From NCBI RefSeq assembly GCF_000247815.1, contig NC_021673.1, positions 113,191,479 to 113,255,478 on the forward strand: a DNA stretch of 64,000 bases, read 5' to 3'. This DNA comes from Ficedula albicollis (Eukaryota; Chordata; Aves; Passeriformes; Muscicapidae). Under the pieces are notes generated by a model. That model made no database searches, was not told the origin of the DNA, and saw only the letters and a program-made list of their open reading frames with translations. Both the position numbers and the translations under genes were made by a program. Numbering within the stretch: the stretch's first letter is position 1; each line of letters starts with the position of its first letter. Shown one piece after another: positions 14,714 to 23,885 of the stretch.

Positions 14714-15890
14714 TTCCCTGAAACTTCCCTGAAACTTCCCTGAAACTTCCCTGAAACTTCCCTGAAACTTCCCTGAAACTTCCCTGAAACTTCCCTGAAA
14801 CTTCCCTGAAACTTCCCTGAAACTTCCCTGAAACTTCCCTGAAACTTCCCTGAAACTTCCCTGAAACTTCCCTGAAACTTCCCTGAAACTTCCCTGAAAC
14901 TTCCCTGAAACTTCCCTGAAACTTCCCTGAAACTTCCCTGAAACTTCCCTGAAACTTCCCTGAAACTTCCCTGAAACTTCCCTGAAACTTCCCTGAAACT
15001 TCCCTGAAACTTCCCTGAAACTTCCCTGAAACTTCCCTGAAACTTCCCTGAAACTTCCCTGAAACTTCCCTGAAACTTCCCTGAAACTTCCCTGAAACTT
15101 CCCTGAAACTTCCCTGAAACTTCCCTGAAACTTCCCTGAAACTTCCCTGAAACTTCCCTGAAACTTCCCTGAAACTTCCCTGAAACTTCCCTGAAACTTC
15201 CCTGAAACTTCCCTGAAACTTCCCTGAAACTTCCCTGAAACTTCCCTGAAACTTCCCTGAAACTTCCCTGAAACTTCCCTGAAACTTCCCTGAAACTTCC
15301 CTGAAACTTCCCTGAAACTTCCCTGAAACTTCCCTGAAACTTCCCTGAAACTTCCCTGAAACTTCCCTGAAACTTCCCTGAAACTTCCCTGAAACTTCCC
15401 TGAAACTTCCCTGAAACTTCCCTGAAACTTCCCTGAAACTTCCCTGAAACTTCCCTGAAACTTCCCTGAAACTTCCCTGAAACTTCCCTGAAACTTCCCT
15501 GAAACTTCCCTGAAACTTCCCTGAAACTTCCCTGAAACTTCCCTGAAACTTCCCTGAAACTTCCCTGAAACTTCCCTGAAACTTCCCTGAAACTTCCCTG
15601 AAACTTCCCTGAAACTTCCCTGAAACTTCCCTGAAACTTCCCTGAAACTTCCCTGAAACTTCCCTGAAACTTCCCTGAAACTTCCCTGAAACTTCCCTGA
15701 AACTTCCCTGAAACTTCCCTGAAACTTCCCTGAAACTTCCCTGAAACTTCCCTGAAACTTCCCTGAAACTTCCCTGAAACTTCCCTGAAACTTCCCTGAA
15801 ACTTCCCTGAAACTTCCCTGAAACTTCCCTGAAACTTCCCTGAAACTTCCCTGAAACTTCCCTGAAACTTCCCTGAAACTTCCCTGAAAC
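14714..15890 (+). repeat. 11-bp satellite, 107 perfect copies of TTCCCTGAAAC
   Basis: The unit TTCCCTGAAAC repeats head to tail for 1,177 bp, exactly 107 units, and I saw no variant unit. Because 11 is not a multiple of 3, each frame cycles through an 11-residue period (33 bp) and no stop arises on the minus strand, which explains the 473- and 494-codon frames there. Each unit holds TTC-N3-GAA, the core spacing of a STAT (GAS) site, and each junction holds GAA-N2-TTC, the HSF half-site pair. The homogeneity suggests recent expansion by slippage or unequal exchange. Exact copy number in an assembly of such an array is unreliable. Confidence 0.97.
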
Positions 15891-15913
15891 CCCTTCCCTT
15901 CCCTTCCCTTCCC
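15891..15913 (+). repeat. Right (CTTCC)n pentanucleotide flank of the satellite
   Basis: Four to five CCTTC-type pentamers follow the last 11-bp unit before the CR1 begins. They mirror the left flank and support origin of the 11-mer inside a pentamer tract. Confidence 0.85.
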
Positions 15914-15924
15914 GTGCCCAGTAG

Positions 15925-16234
15925 CTGAAGGGACTGGGACTGTACACCTGCAGAAAAGAAGGCTCAGGGGGGACCTGATGGCAGTCCACAACAACCTGAA
16001 AGGAGGCTGGAGCCAGCTGGAGTTGATCTCATCTGCCAAATAACAAGCACTAGGACAAGTAGGGATAGGATAAGGGAAAATGGCTTTAAACTGACAGAGG
16101 ATAGGTTTCAATTGGGTATTACGAAGAAATTCTTTACTGTGGGGGTGGTGAGACACTGGAACAGGTTCCCCAGAGAAGCTGTAGGTGCCCCATCCCTGGA
16201 AGTGTTCAAGGCCAGGCTGGATGGAGCTTTGAGC
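15925..16234 (+). mobile_element. CR1 LINE 3' region, first part (split by a solo LTR)
   Basis: The text reads like the CR1 3' portion in sense orientation: a GAAGGCTC...ACCTGATGGCAGTCC segment, then ATGGCTTTAAACTGA, GAAGAAATTCTTTACTGTG, a GGTGGTGAGACACTGGAACAGG stretch and CATCCCTGGAAGTGTTCAAGGCCAGGCTGGATGGAGCTTTGAGC. The copy stops mid-motif at GAGC and resumes at 16549, with a 308-bp LTR between. CR1 copies are typically 5' truncated, as here; the left edge abuts the satellite flank. Confidence 0.88.
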
Positions 16235-16542
16235 TGTGGATACTGGTGGAAGCCAGGGAAAGAAGCAGCTTGGATTTTCTCAGGCTGCTCAAGGAAAGCA
16301 TAAGAGAAAGAATTATAACAATGATTAAGCACCTGCTGGATGCGTGAGACGTGATGCTTTTGTGACAGCATGTTTACCAGGGCTGTTACCTGCCTTGCAC
16401 CAATGAAATTACTTCTATCCTTAGTTCCACGATCTACTCTATATAGGTGTGATTTGTTTCTTTAATAAATGGGCTTTTTACTTCTCTTCTACATGTATTG
16501 TTGCTGCATCCTTTTTGCTGCTCCCCTAGCACAGCAGCAACA
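16235..16542 (+). mobile_element. Solo LTR of an avian alpharetrovirus-like ERV, inserted in CR1
   Basis: The 308-bp block begins TGTGGATACTGG and ends GCAACA, the TG...CA ends of a retroviral LTR. It holds a CCAAT box at 16400-16404, a TATA box (TATATA) at 16440-16445 and AATAAA at 16464-16469. The TATA to poly(A) distance of about 24 bp and the total length of about 0.3 kb match the compact LTR layout of the avian leukosis/sarcoma group and its endogenous relatives. It is flanked by TTGAGC (16229-16234) and CCGAGC (16543-16548), a possible 6-bp target duplication with two changes. No internal retroviral sequence remains, so it is a solo LTR left by recombination. Family assignment is inferred from architecture, not from alignment. 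Confidence 0.75.
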
Positions 16543-16548
16543 CCGAGC

Positions 16549-16646
16549 AACCTGGTCTAGTGGAAGGTGTCCCTGCCCATGTCAGAGGAGCTGGAACTGG
16601 ATGATCTTTAAGGCTCCTTCCAACACAAACCATTCTGCAGTTCTAC
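16549..16646 (+). mobile_element. CR1 LINE 3' end, second part
   Basis: AACCTGGTCTAGTGGAAGGT, then CTGCCCATG, TGGAACTGGATGATCTTTAA, and TCCTTCCAACACAAACCATTCTG continue the CR1 consensus exactly where the first part stopped. It ends in a degraded ATTCTGTG-type tail. Confidence 0.88.
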
Positions 16647-17620
16647 AAATTCCACAAATTTGTAACCATCACAACACTACGTTCGGTCATTTCTAGAACG
16701 GCACCTGCTTTAGTATCTGAATTTGAGGGGAGTAACTGTCAACTAGACAAAGATTTACTACCACAAAAACTCTAAGGAACGATTCAGATAAATTCCAAAA
16801 ATTGAAAATACAAAAGTAACTGCAGGAACAGCAGGAAATATTCAGTCCTGTAGCTGTAATAATGCAATGCATAACAAGACCCAAATCATGTAAAAGTGAA
16901 ACTGTACACTAAAAATAGTAAAAAACAAACACCAAAAGGATCTATTTGGGGGAAGATAGAAGTGGCTCTACAAACCTTCTGGACAAATCCACAGCAGTCT
17001 GCAGGAGATTTTGTGGTGTCTCAGTGAGCTCCTGTGCTCCTCAGGCATGCTCACACACTAGGGCACCTAATGGGCACCTCACAAGTAATTCTGCCTGCTC
17101 CACACATGGGCAAAACATCTGTCTGAATTCTGTGCACCTGGCCTCCTCACTGGCTGCCTAACTCCTGCCTGAGCTTCCTTGGAGACACAAGTGAAAGACT
17201 TCTTGGAATATAGAGGCATTGTACTTTTCACAGAAAAATGGTTGTTGCTGGTTTTCAGAAATACTACTCAAAGATGATTCTTATTCAGGAATTTTTGTGC
17301 AGCAGGCTGACTTATCTCTTGGTTGTAATGTGTTAAAGATGATATGGCTGACTTGGTACCATAACAGTGTGTCAAAATATGTTACCACGGTAAGAAATAG
17401 AAAACAGTTTCTTGTTGAGACCTATGTTCAGCATTCTAACTGCATTTGGCAAAGCACTCCAATGTTTGTTTGAAATTATATTTATGTCCCACTGATTTCA
17501 GTGGGACTGAAATAAATCCCAAATGCTTCACTTAGCTGAGAATTCAGGCTTAGTTTCACAAGCATCCCCCATTCTACTACTGAGTTCAGTGGAAGCTCAG
17601 GGTACTTGTTGTCCAGCAGG
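16647..17620. other. Single-copy DNA, nothing recognised
   Basis: AT-rich with no clear element. The frames here are under 85 codons and overlap each other on both strands. Confidence 0.5.
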
Positions 17621-17789
17621 AAAAATAATATTTTACGAGGAATTATCTTAATGAAAAATTGTGTCTCCTTTCTGTCACGGGTAAAAAATAATATTTTACG
17701 AGGAATTATCTTAATTAAAAAAATTGTGTCTCCTTTCTGTCACGGGTTATTATCTTAATGAAAAATTGTGTCTCCTTTCTGTCACGGGT
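17621..17789 (+). repeat. Local tandem triplication, ~62-bp unit, third copy partial
   Basis: A unit starting AAAATAATATTTTACGAGG and ending TTTCTGTCACGGGT occurs at about 17621-17682 and 17683-17747, and its second half again at 17748-17789. Copies differ by one substitution and a few A insertions. The shared ATTATCTTAAT sequence at the third junction suggests slippage or template switching. Confidence 0.92.
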
Positions 17790-18185
17790 AAAAGAGAGAG
17801 GCACAAGGCCATAACATGTTTAGTTGAATAAAAGAGCAGCACACTGGAATGCAGGGGCATATTAGGAAAGCCTCCAAATTTTGTACTTCACTAATACACA
17901 ATGTTGCCATAAGATGCAATTTCTGGAGGCTGGGAGTTGATCTGTTAAAAGAGGAAAATTAAAAAATAGAGAAAAGAAAGCATGACTGATGGTTTGGTAC
18001 GATGTATTTAGTAGTAGCTGCATGTTACAAAGTACATAAATTCAGAAATTATTCAGAAATGAGATTAATGAGATACATTTCTGAGAGCCAAGGCACTGGA
18101 AGTCCATTGCTCCTAATTTTTTCCCTGGCCTAGCAGGCTGCAGGCAGCTGTAACATGTGTGTTTGCCTTACAGGCAATCTTTCTT
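17790..18185. other. Single-copy DNA, nothing recognised
   Basis: A- and T-rich sequence between the triplication and the T-tract at 18186. No element ends or coding signature are visible. Confidence 0.5.
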
Positions 18186-18443
18186 CTTTTTTTTTTTGTT
18201 TTTTTGAAGAGGTAACCACCATTTTTATTCAGCCCTGGTCATTTCCTCCACAGATCCTGGTTCTGTTGGATGGTTTTTGCACTCTGAACTAATGTCTGGA
18301 AGGGGCTCAGCTGAAACCACAGTTTTTCTTATACTGATGGCATCAGGTTGGACAGGAACCATGACACCAATGTTCACCCTACAGCCATCCTGAGGCACTT
18401 TCTTTCTATTTTGGACTGACCTGTTGTGACTATGCCTGCGCAC
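18186..18443 (-). pseudogene. mRNA-like 3' end with A-tail; possible retrocopy or terminal exon
   Basis: Read on the minus strand, a 72-codon open frame ends in a TAA that overlaps an AATAAA hexamer (complement of 18224-18229). About 20 bases later comes an A-rich tail (complement of 18186-18204), the normal hexamer-to-tail distance. The frame lacks an ATG start (it opens at GTG). Its C-terminal part is Pro, Val and Glu rich and I do not recognise it. The tail is encoded in the genome, which favours a retrocopy, but I could not find a matching target-site duplication. Retrocopies are rare in birds because CR1 machinery rarely copies mRNAs. It could equally be a chance T-tract beside a poly(A)-like hexamer. 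Confidence 0.28.
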
Positions 18444-21400
18444 ATCCCAGTTTGGAAAGGAGAGCTCGATATGACGAGACAGCAGGAAGGTATTCTGAGT
18501 GCAATCCCAGCTCTAAGGATCTCCATTGGCTTGATTTGTATAATTTGTAATGTGCAGCTATGAGAAAGCGTGGACAAGGTCCTTAACTCACATATGAAAG
18601 ACACATTGTGAAAATGAGTAAATGCTTGTTTTGAGGAATAGTAACTGCTCATCTCTACAGATCACTAGGTAAAGGTAACAAACTTAAAAGAAAACAGCAA
18701 GACTCTGTTCTGTATTTTTCTATTATTTTACCATTCTCATGCACAGCAGTTGTACGCCAGTTTATAGACAGGATACATTTTTGTTTCTGTTCCTGCCTCT
18801 CTATAATATTAATTAAAAACTTCGCCTGGATTGAACATAACAGGTGATCCTCAGACCACAAAATGAGTCAGTGTCATGAAAAAAGAGCAACAAGGTTCAA
18901 GTGGTTGTGAGTTTAGGGAAATGAGCTGTCACATATTCAGGTCCCCAGGACTGCAGACCTATGTAGTGTAAAACTGCCATCGAGAGTAGTCTTTAATGGC
19001 CAGCATGGTTTCAGGGGTCAGATGAACTGACTGTGGAGATATAAAGAAGGGAATGTTACAAGTTACATTTCACAAGGTGCTTTCACCTGAAACAGTGGCA
19101 GAAAGCCTCGGGGCTGGCTCTATTTTAGTGCTTTGGGCACGATGATCATTCCTGCAGCCCCCCAGCAGCCACCAGCCTAAACCCTGCCATGGGCCTGCTG
19201 AGCCAGAGAAGGAGGGTGACCAAAGGGGCCTTCAGCCCATGCATTAGCACCACCTGATACAGCATATCTCCTCTGGGGCAGGGTGAGGAGGATGCCTCAG
19301 ACCGTGACCATCACAGCTGCATGCAGCTGTATACATGCAATAAACCCCAGTGAAGAGCAGGGCCAGAGGGAAACACAAATCCTTCACCAACCTGAGCCAC
19401 GCATTCTCTGTGCACAGCCACTGCATTCTTCATTCCCCAATGCTGTGGGTCACAAAAATAGCCATCCCGATTCAGAAAGCTGCTACCTCGGGCTATATTT
19501 AGGCTGTTCTGTGTGTGGTTCAACACCGAGCTCTTGACACACATTAATATCCCATTGTGTCACCCACGGCAGTGTCAGCACTGCCTGCTGGTTAAAGAAC
19601 ACAGCACACAGGGGAGGGCCACAGCCCTGAGAACAGCACTCACCCCCTCTGCTGTCTTTGAATACCAGGCCTGGGAAATCATGGCTGTGTCCCCGTGTGC
19701 CACCGTGTCTGTGGGGTGCAGCCCGCGCGCTTTGCAGGAGAGGAGCACCGTGCTGCACGTGGATAAAAACTGACATCACCCGTGAAGCTCGGATGTCTTT
19801 TCCTGAATGAAGCTCGTGTCCTGGTGACCCACCTCAAGCAGAGGGGGAAGAGAGGGAATGTTACTAAATATGCATTCCCAGAAGCAAACAGAGTGCAAGC
19901 TCATCGTTCTCTACAGAGTGCACATGCGTGGAGTGGCCCGGAAAGCACCAGACGCTGCTTGTTAAAAATTGGCATCTCTTCAACACAGCTACCAGTGATT
20001 TTTCTGTAAAACACATTAAGATTCAGTACAAATGCCTTTATGGATTTCACACCACATTAAAAGGAGTGAGTGATTGACTACATTCCCAGTAGCTTATTTT
20101 TCATCCTTTGACAGCTGTTAACCAGACAGAAGCATTATTAGTTCAATTTCTCATGCTGTAAAAATATTTAGATTTAGGAATTTGGCCAAACTTTCCCTTC
20201 TTGTTTCTGGTTTCCTATGAGAGTTAGTTGGATTGTTTTGACAAATCCAAGAGTGTAGCTAGCACAGCATCTTAGCACGAATCCTGGGTTTAGGGCCAAG
20301 CCTCCAGGTTTGCTAAGCAGATTTGAAGCTCAAGGTAAAGAGACACAAGCTCTAATTACAGCACTCCTAAGCAAAGTTTCAGGGTCATCAGGATTTGAAT
20401 ACAGTTATGCTCTTCACAAAAATAAGTGCTGCTTATGGGGTGTGGGGTGTCTGGTTCAAAAGAAGGATCTCCCTGACACAGTCAGTAGAGGGCATATGAA
20501 AAATTGATATTGAATGCTAATGTTGATGTGAATCTGTTTCCATCTTGTATAGATTACAGACAGGAGAATGCCCCTCCTATCCATCAATCTCTTCAGTCTT
20601 TATTAGAAATTCTTTTTTAAAACTTGTAAAACTTCTGTTCTATCTGTGTGTCTTCTAAAATTTGCCGTCCCTCAGGGCAAACTCCTTTGCAATCAAGTGC
20701 TGAAGTTCTTATGGTGTAAAGTAGGGAAAGAAAAGAATTTTCCAAATGCCTCAATACCACTGGCAGAGTTTATAGCATCTGCTATGGCCTCCAGGGAATT
20801 TACACTACCCAGGCATTATTCATCATTTCAAGCAAAATGACTGTGCAAAGCAAGGAGATAGTTACACAGCACCAAAGTGAATAAACTGGTCTGCATTCAA
20901 TTCAGAGGAGCCAATAGCAGAGCCTGAGTGTTTCTGAGACATTCAGGTGCCACAGACAATCCCACCTCTCTCCCTCGAGCTCAGGGCTCCACCAGTTCTG
21001 TGACAGGAAACCGAGGGACTTGGTAAATCACAACCGTGTCTGAAAGAATTCCTCGTGTTCTGGGAAGCAAACACTTGAACCTTTCTCAGTATGGTCATCT
21101 GAATATGAATTACACAAGTTCACAGAGCATACAGAGAGAAAGTTTAGGACTGACTATAGAAGAAATTTTAACACCTACTTTACTGGAATATAGTTATTTT
21201 CAAATCAAGTCTGGGTTTTGAAATGTAAATGTTACAGATCAAAGCTAAATTACAAAGTAATTTCTGTTTTTCAAATGTTTAAATAGTTTTCTTTTTCATA
21301 GGCACACCAGAGACAGGCATATTACAGAAGTGTAAAGCATTTACTGGTGAGCAGCATAAAATAGCTACTGCAACTCTTAAGTCTGCAATTTTAGCATTCT

Positions 21401-21917
21401 TAAATAACACTAAGTACTTGTTTCTTGTTCCAACTAAGTATTTATGACCTTATATGCAGATATATAACGTTCTAAGTAAGCTAGTGGCAGAGAAAATGTG
21501 CATTCAACTTCCCCTCAGCTTTGAGGCAAGTTGCTTGATTCAGGGTTTTGCTTTCCACACCATGGGAAGAATAAAAGTGCCAGTAAGGAAACTCTTCCTT
21601 GTAGCTGAAAATCCTGGAGAATCTTCATAAAATGAGCAAACAACAACCAGCCAAGGAGAAAACAAAGCTGTCATGTCCACTTCAGTCTTAAAGAATATAT
21701 TCACCCTGCAGAGCATTCATGTTTCCATTTGCTAGATCAGGAAAGGGGTTCTGTTTTTTCAAGAATTTTTAAAAAAGCAACATCTCATACTCTTAGGCTC
21801 CCTGCTTGTCCAAAGGCTTTCTGCCACACTCTGACATGCTTGGGACAGAGCTACGGGCAGGGCAGGGAAGCTGTCCCTGAATAATCTGAATAGTCACCCA
21901 ACTCTTGCAAATAACAT
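18444..21917. other. Single-copy DNA, nothing recognised
   Basis: About 3.5 kb without CR1 or LTR signatures. A somewhat GC-richer stretch lies at 19.1-19.8 kb, where frames of 77-98 codons overlap on both strands. None shows a plausible splice or start context. Confidence 0.5.
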
Positions 21918-22133
21918 GCAATGAGGAAGAAAAAAGTGGTCTCAAGTTGTGCCAGAGAAGGTTTTAGATTTAGATTGGATACTTGGAAAAATTTCTTCAC
22001 CATAGGGTTTTCAAGCCCTGGAACAGGCTGCTCAGGAAAGCCCTGGAGGTGCCAGTCCTGGAAGCATTCAAAAAAGGTGTACCTGTGTCACTCAGGGGCA
22101 TGGTTTAGTGGTGAACATGTGGTGCTGTGTTGG
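21918..22133 (+). mobile_element. CR1 LINE 3' region, first part (split by an LTR)
   Basis: Sense CR1 text is clear: GCAATGAGGAAGAAA, TTAGATTGGATACTTGGAAA, AATTTCTTCACCATAGGG, CCTGGAACAGGCTGCTCAGG, CTGGAAGCATTCAAAAAAGG and GGGCATGGTTTAGTGGTGAA. It breaks off at GTGCTGTGTTGG and resumes after about 0.8 kb. Confidence 0.87.
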
Positions 22134-22932
22134 AACCCTGGTCACTGAGAATTTTAGACTTTGTGTTATGACAGGCACTGACCTCCAAGAGAACACTGCA
22201 TTTGACCTGAGGCCGTGGAGAAGGCTTCCAAAATTGAATGCTAGAACTGGGATGCATGATGTGTAGTTTGAATAGAAGTGTGTAGTGAATAGAAGTGAAT
22301 ATCACATGATGGAAAACTTAGAATTTAAGGTTTTAGAATACAGCAATATATTCAAAGCAAGATGGAGGTGTTAGGGCAGAGGTTTCCTTCTTCTTCACCT
22401 TCTTTATGGGTCTAGGTGATTTTGTGTAATTGGATAAAAAAGTCTGCATTGCGGACCGCGGGTGGTTGGTTATTGGGTTAAAAGTAAAAATGACTTAGGT
22501 GTCATTTCATAATTGGACAATTTACCCTTAAAAGGCCTCGTAGAGAAAGAGCTACATCTCCATTTTTAGTTTGTTAGCTTGAAGTGCTGTAGAACTCACA
22601 GTTTGTGAAACTGTAATATAGATAAAAAATAATAAACATCTCAGTCCAAACAAGAAACACCATCTGTCTGCATTGCGGACCACGGGTGGTTGGTTATTGG
22701 GTTAAAAGTAAAAATGACTTAGGTGTCATTTCATAATTGGACAATTTACCCTTAAAAGGCCTCGTAGAGAAAGAGCTACATCTCCATTTTTAGTTTGTTA
22801 GCTTGAAGTGCTGTAGAACTCACAGTTTGTGAAACTGTAATATAGATAAAAAATAATAAACATCTCAGTCCAAACAAGAAATACCATCTTGTGCATTTAA
22901 TCCCAACCCTGGCAAAAAGAAGATAAACAAGA
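22134..22932 (+). mobile_element. ERV LTR-like insertion in CR1, with an internal tandem duplication
   Basis: About 0.8 kb separates two halves of one CR1. GTGTTGG occurs at both edges (22127-22133 and 22933-22939), giving a possible 5-7 bp target duplication. Segments such as ATGACAGGCACTGACCTC, TTTCCTTCTTCTTCACCTTC and TGTCATTTCATAATTGGACA match my memory of a common songbird ERV LTR. AATAAA lies at 22631-22636 and, because of the 224-bp internal duplication, again at 22855-22860. The terminal TG...CA pair is not clean, so the exact ends are uncertain. No internal coding region is present. Confidence 0.65.
22442..22889 (+). repeat. 224-bp tandem duplication inside the LTR
   Basis: The block starting GTCTGCATTGCGGACC at 22442 restarts at 22666, and the second copy ends at 22889. 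I saw only two substitutions between the copies (GACCGCGGG versus GACCACGGG, and AAACACC versus AAATACC). The unit carries the poly(A) hexamer and the downstream part of the LTR. Confidence 0.95.
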
Positions 22933-22997
22933 GTGTTGGGTTAATGTTTGGACTCGATGATCTTGGAGGTCTTTTCCAACCTACATGATTCTGTGAC
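22933..22997 (+). mobile_element. CR1 LINE 3' end, second part
   Basis: GTTGGGTTAATG, TTTGGACTCGATGATCTTGG and AGGTCTTTTCCAACCTACATGATTCTGTG form the classic CR1 end. It completes the copy interrupted at 22133. Confidence 0.92.
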
Positions 22998-23607
22998 TGT
23001 GGTTCTAATGAGTGAGCCCTGAGCACAGAGCGAGGATGCAGCATTAGTGCACCAAGCCCAGTCTGACTGACTCATGTAAAACTGAATAAATCCCAGAACA
23101 GTGGGATTGCTGCATGAGAAAAAAATTTAGCTACGTGGCAACCCTGTGGCTTGGATCTGAGAGGGTACCTGTGTCCACCAGAGCACTCTTCCTGTAGAGC
23201 ACTTGCTAGGAGTCATCTGTGGTGCCCAACACTATGCAGGGGTCTCCTCTCCCTGCACAACTCACTTCTTCGCATCTGCCCCACCCAACAAGGGCACTAT
23301 GGAGCAGTGAACAAGGTCACAGAGCAAAGTGACTACTGTCAAACACCATGTATGAGGCATTAGGTCCAGTATTTACACGAATTAAGAGAGAAACCTACTT
23401 TTATTTTCCTAGGCTTATTCATATAATTAATTAATATCTCGATCAGCCAAGAACAGGCAAAGACATAACAGTATTTCAGTGCATCCCTTAGGGAAACACT
23501 GCACGGAGACAGCACAATTAATTTAGACAAGATCCATTTAGATAGCAAGGTAATTTTAATGGGTAGAAATAGACAGGAGAACCATTTTTGAGAAAACACC
23601 AAGAAAG
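22998..23607. other. Single-copy DNA, nothing recognised
   Basis: No element or coding signature is visible. The longest frames here are 70-83 codons on opposite strands. Confidence 0.5.
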
Positions 23608-23805
23608 TCAAATTTCTTTTTCCCTTACCTGTTGTCTGTCTCCATTGAATATGCTTTTATTTGAAGGCAAAGACAAGCAGAAAGCACAGCAAAACCTCTG
23701 TTGAATTCAAATTTCTTTTTCCCTTACCTGTTGTCTGTCTCCATTGAATATGCTTTTATTTGAAGGCAAAGACAAGCAGAAAGCACAGCAAAACCTCTGT
23801 TGAAT
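23608..23805 (+). repeat. 99-bp tandem duplication
   Basis: The block TCAAATTTCTTTTTCCC...CTCTGTTGAAT at 23608-23706 is repeated at 23707-23805 without a difference that I could see. Confidence 0.95.
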
Positions 23806-23885
23806 TCCTGCAGATTTCTGGGTCTTTCAGGCCAGGTAATAGAGAATTCCTGCAGATTTCTGGGTCTTTCAGGCCAGGCAATAGA
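23802..23885 (+). repeat. 42-bp tandem duplication
   Basis: GAATTCCTGCAGATTTCTGG through GGCCAGGTAATAGA is repeated with one change (GGTAAT versus GGCAAT). It directly abuts the 99-bp duplication and shares its GAATTC junction, so the two events may be linked. Period 42 keeps frames open, giving a short pair of duplicated peptides that need not be coding. Confidence 0.95.

Noticed and set aside
14568..16156. 473- and 494-codon minus-strand frames with an 11-residue repeat
   Set aside because: The 11-bp satellite happens to contain no stop on that strand. Both frames begin or end in CR1 and unrelated DNA without start or splice context.
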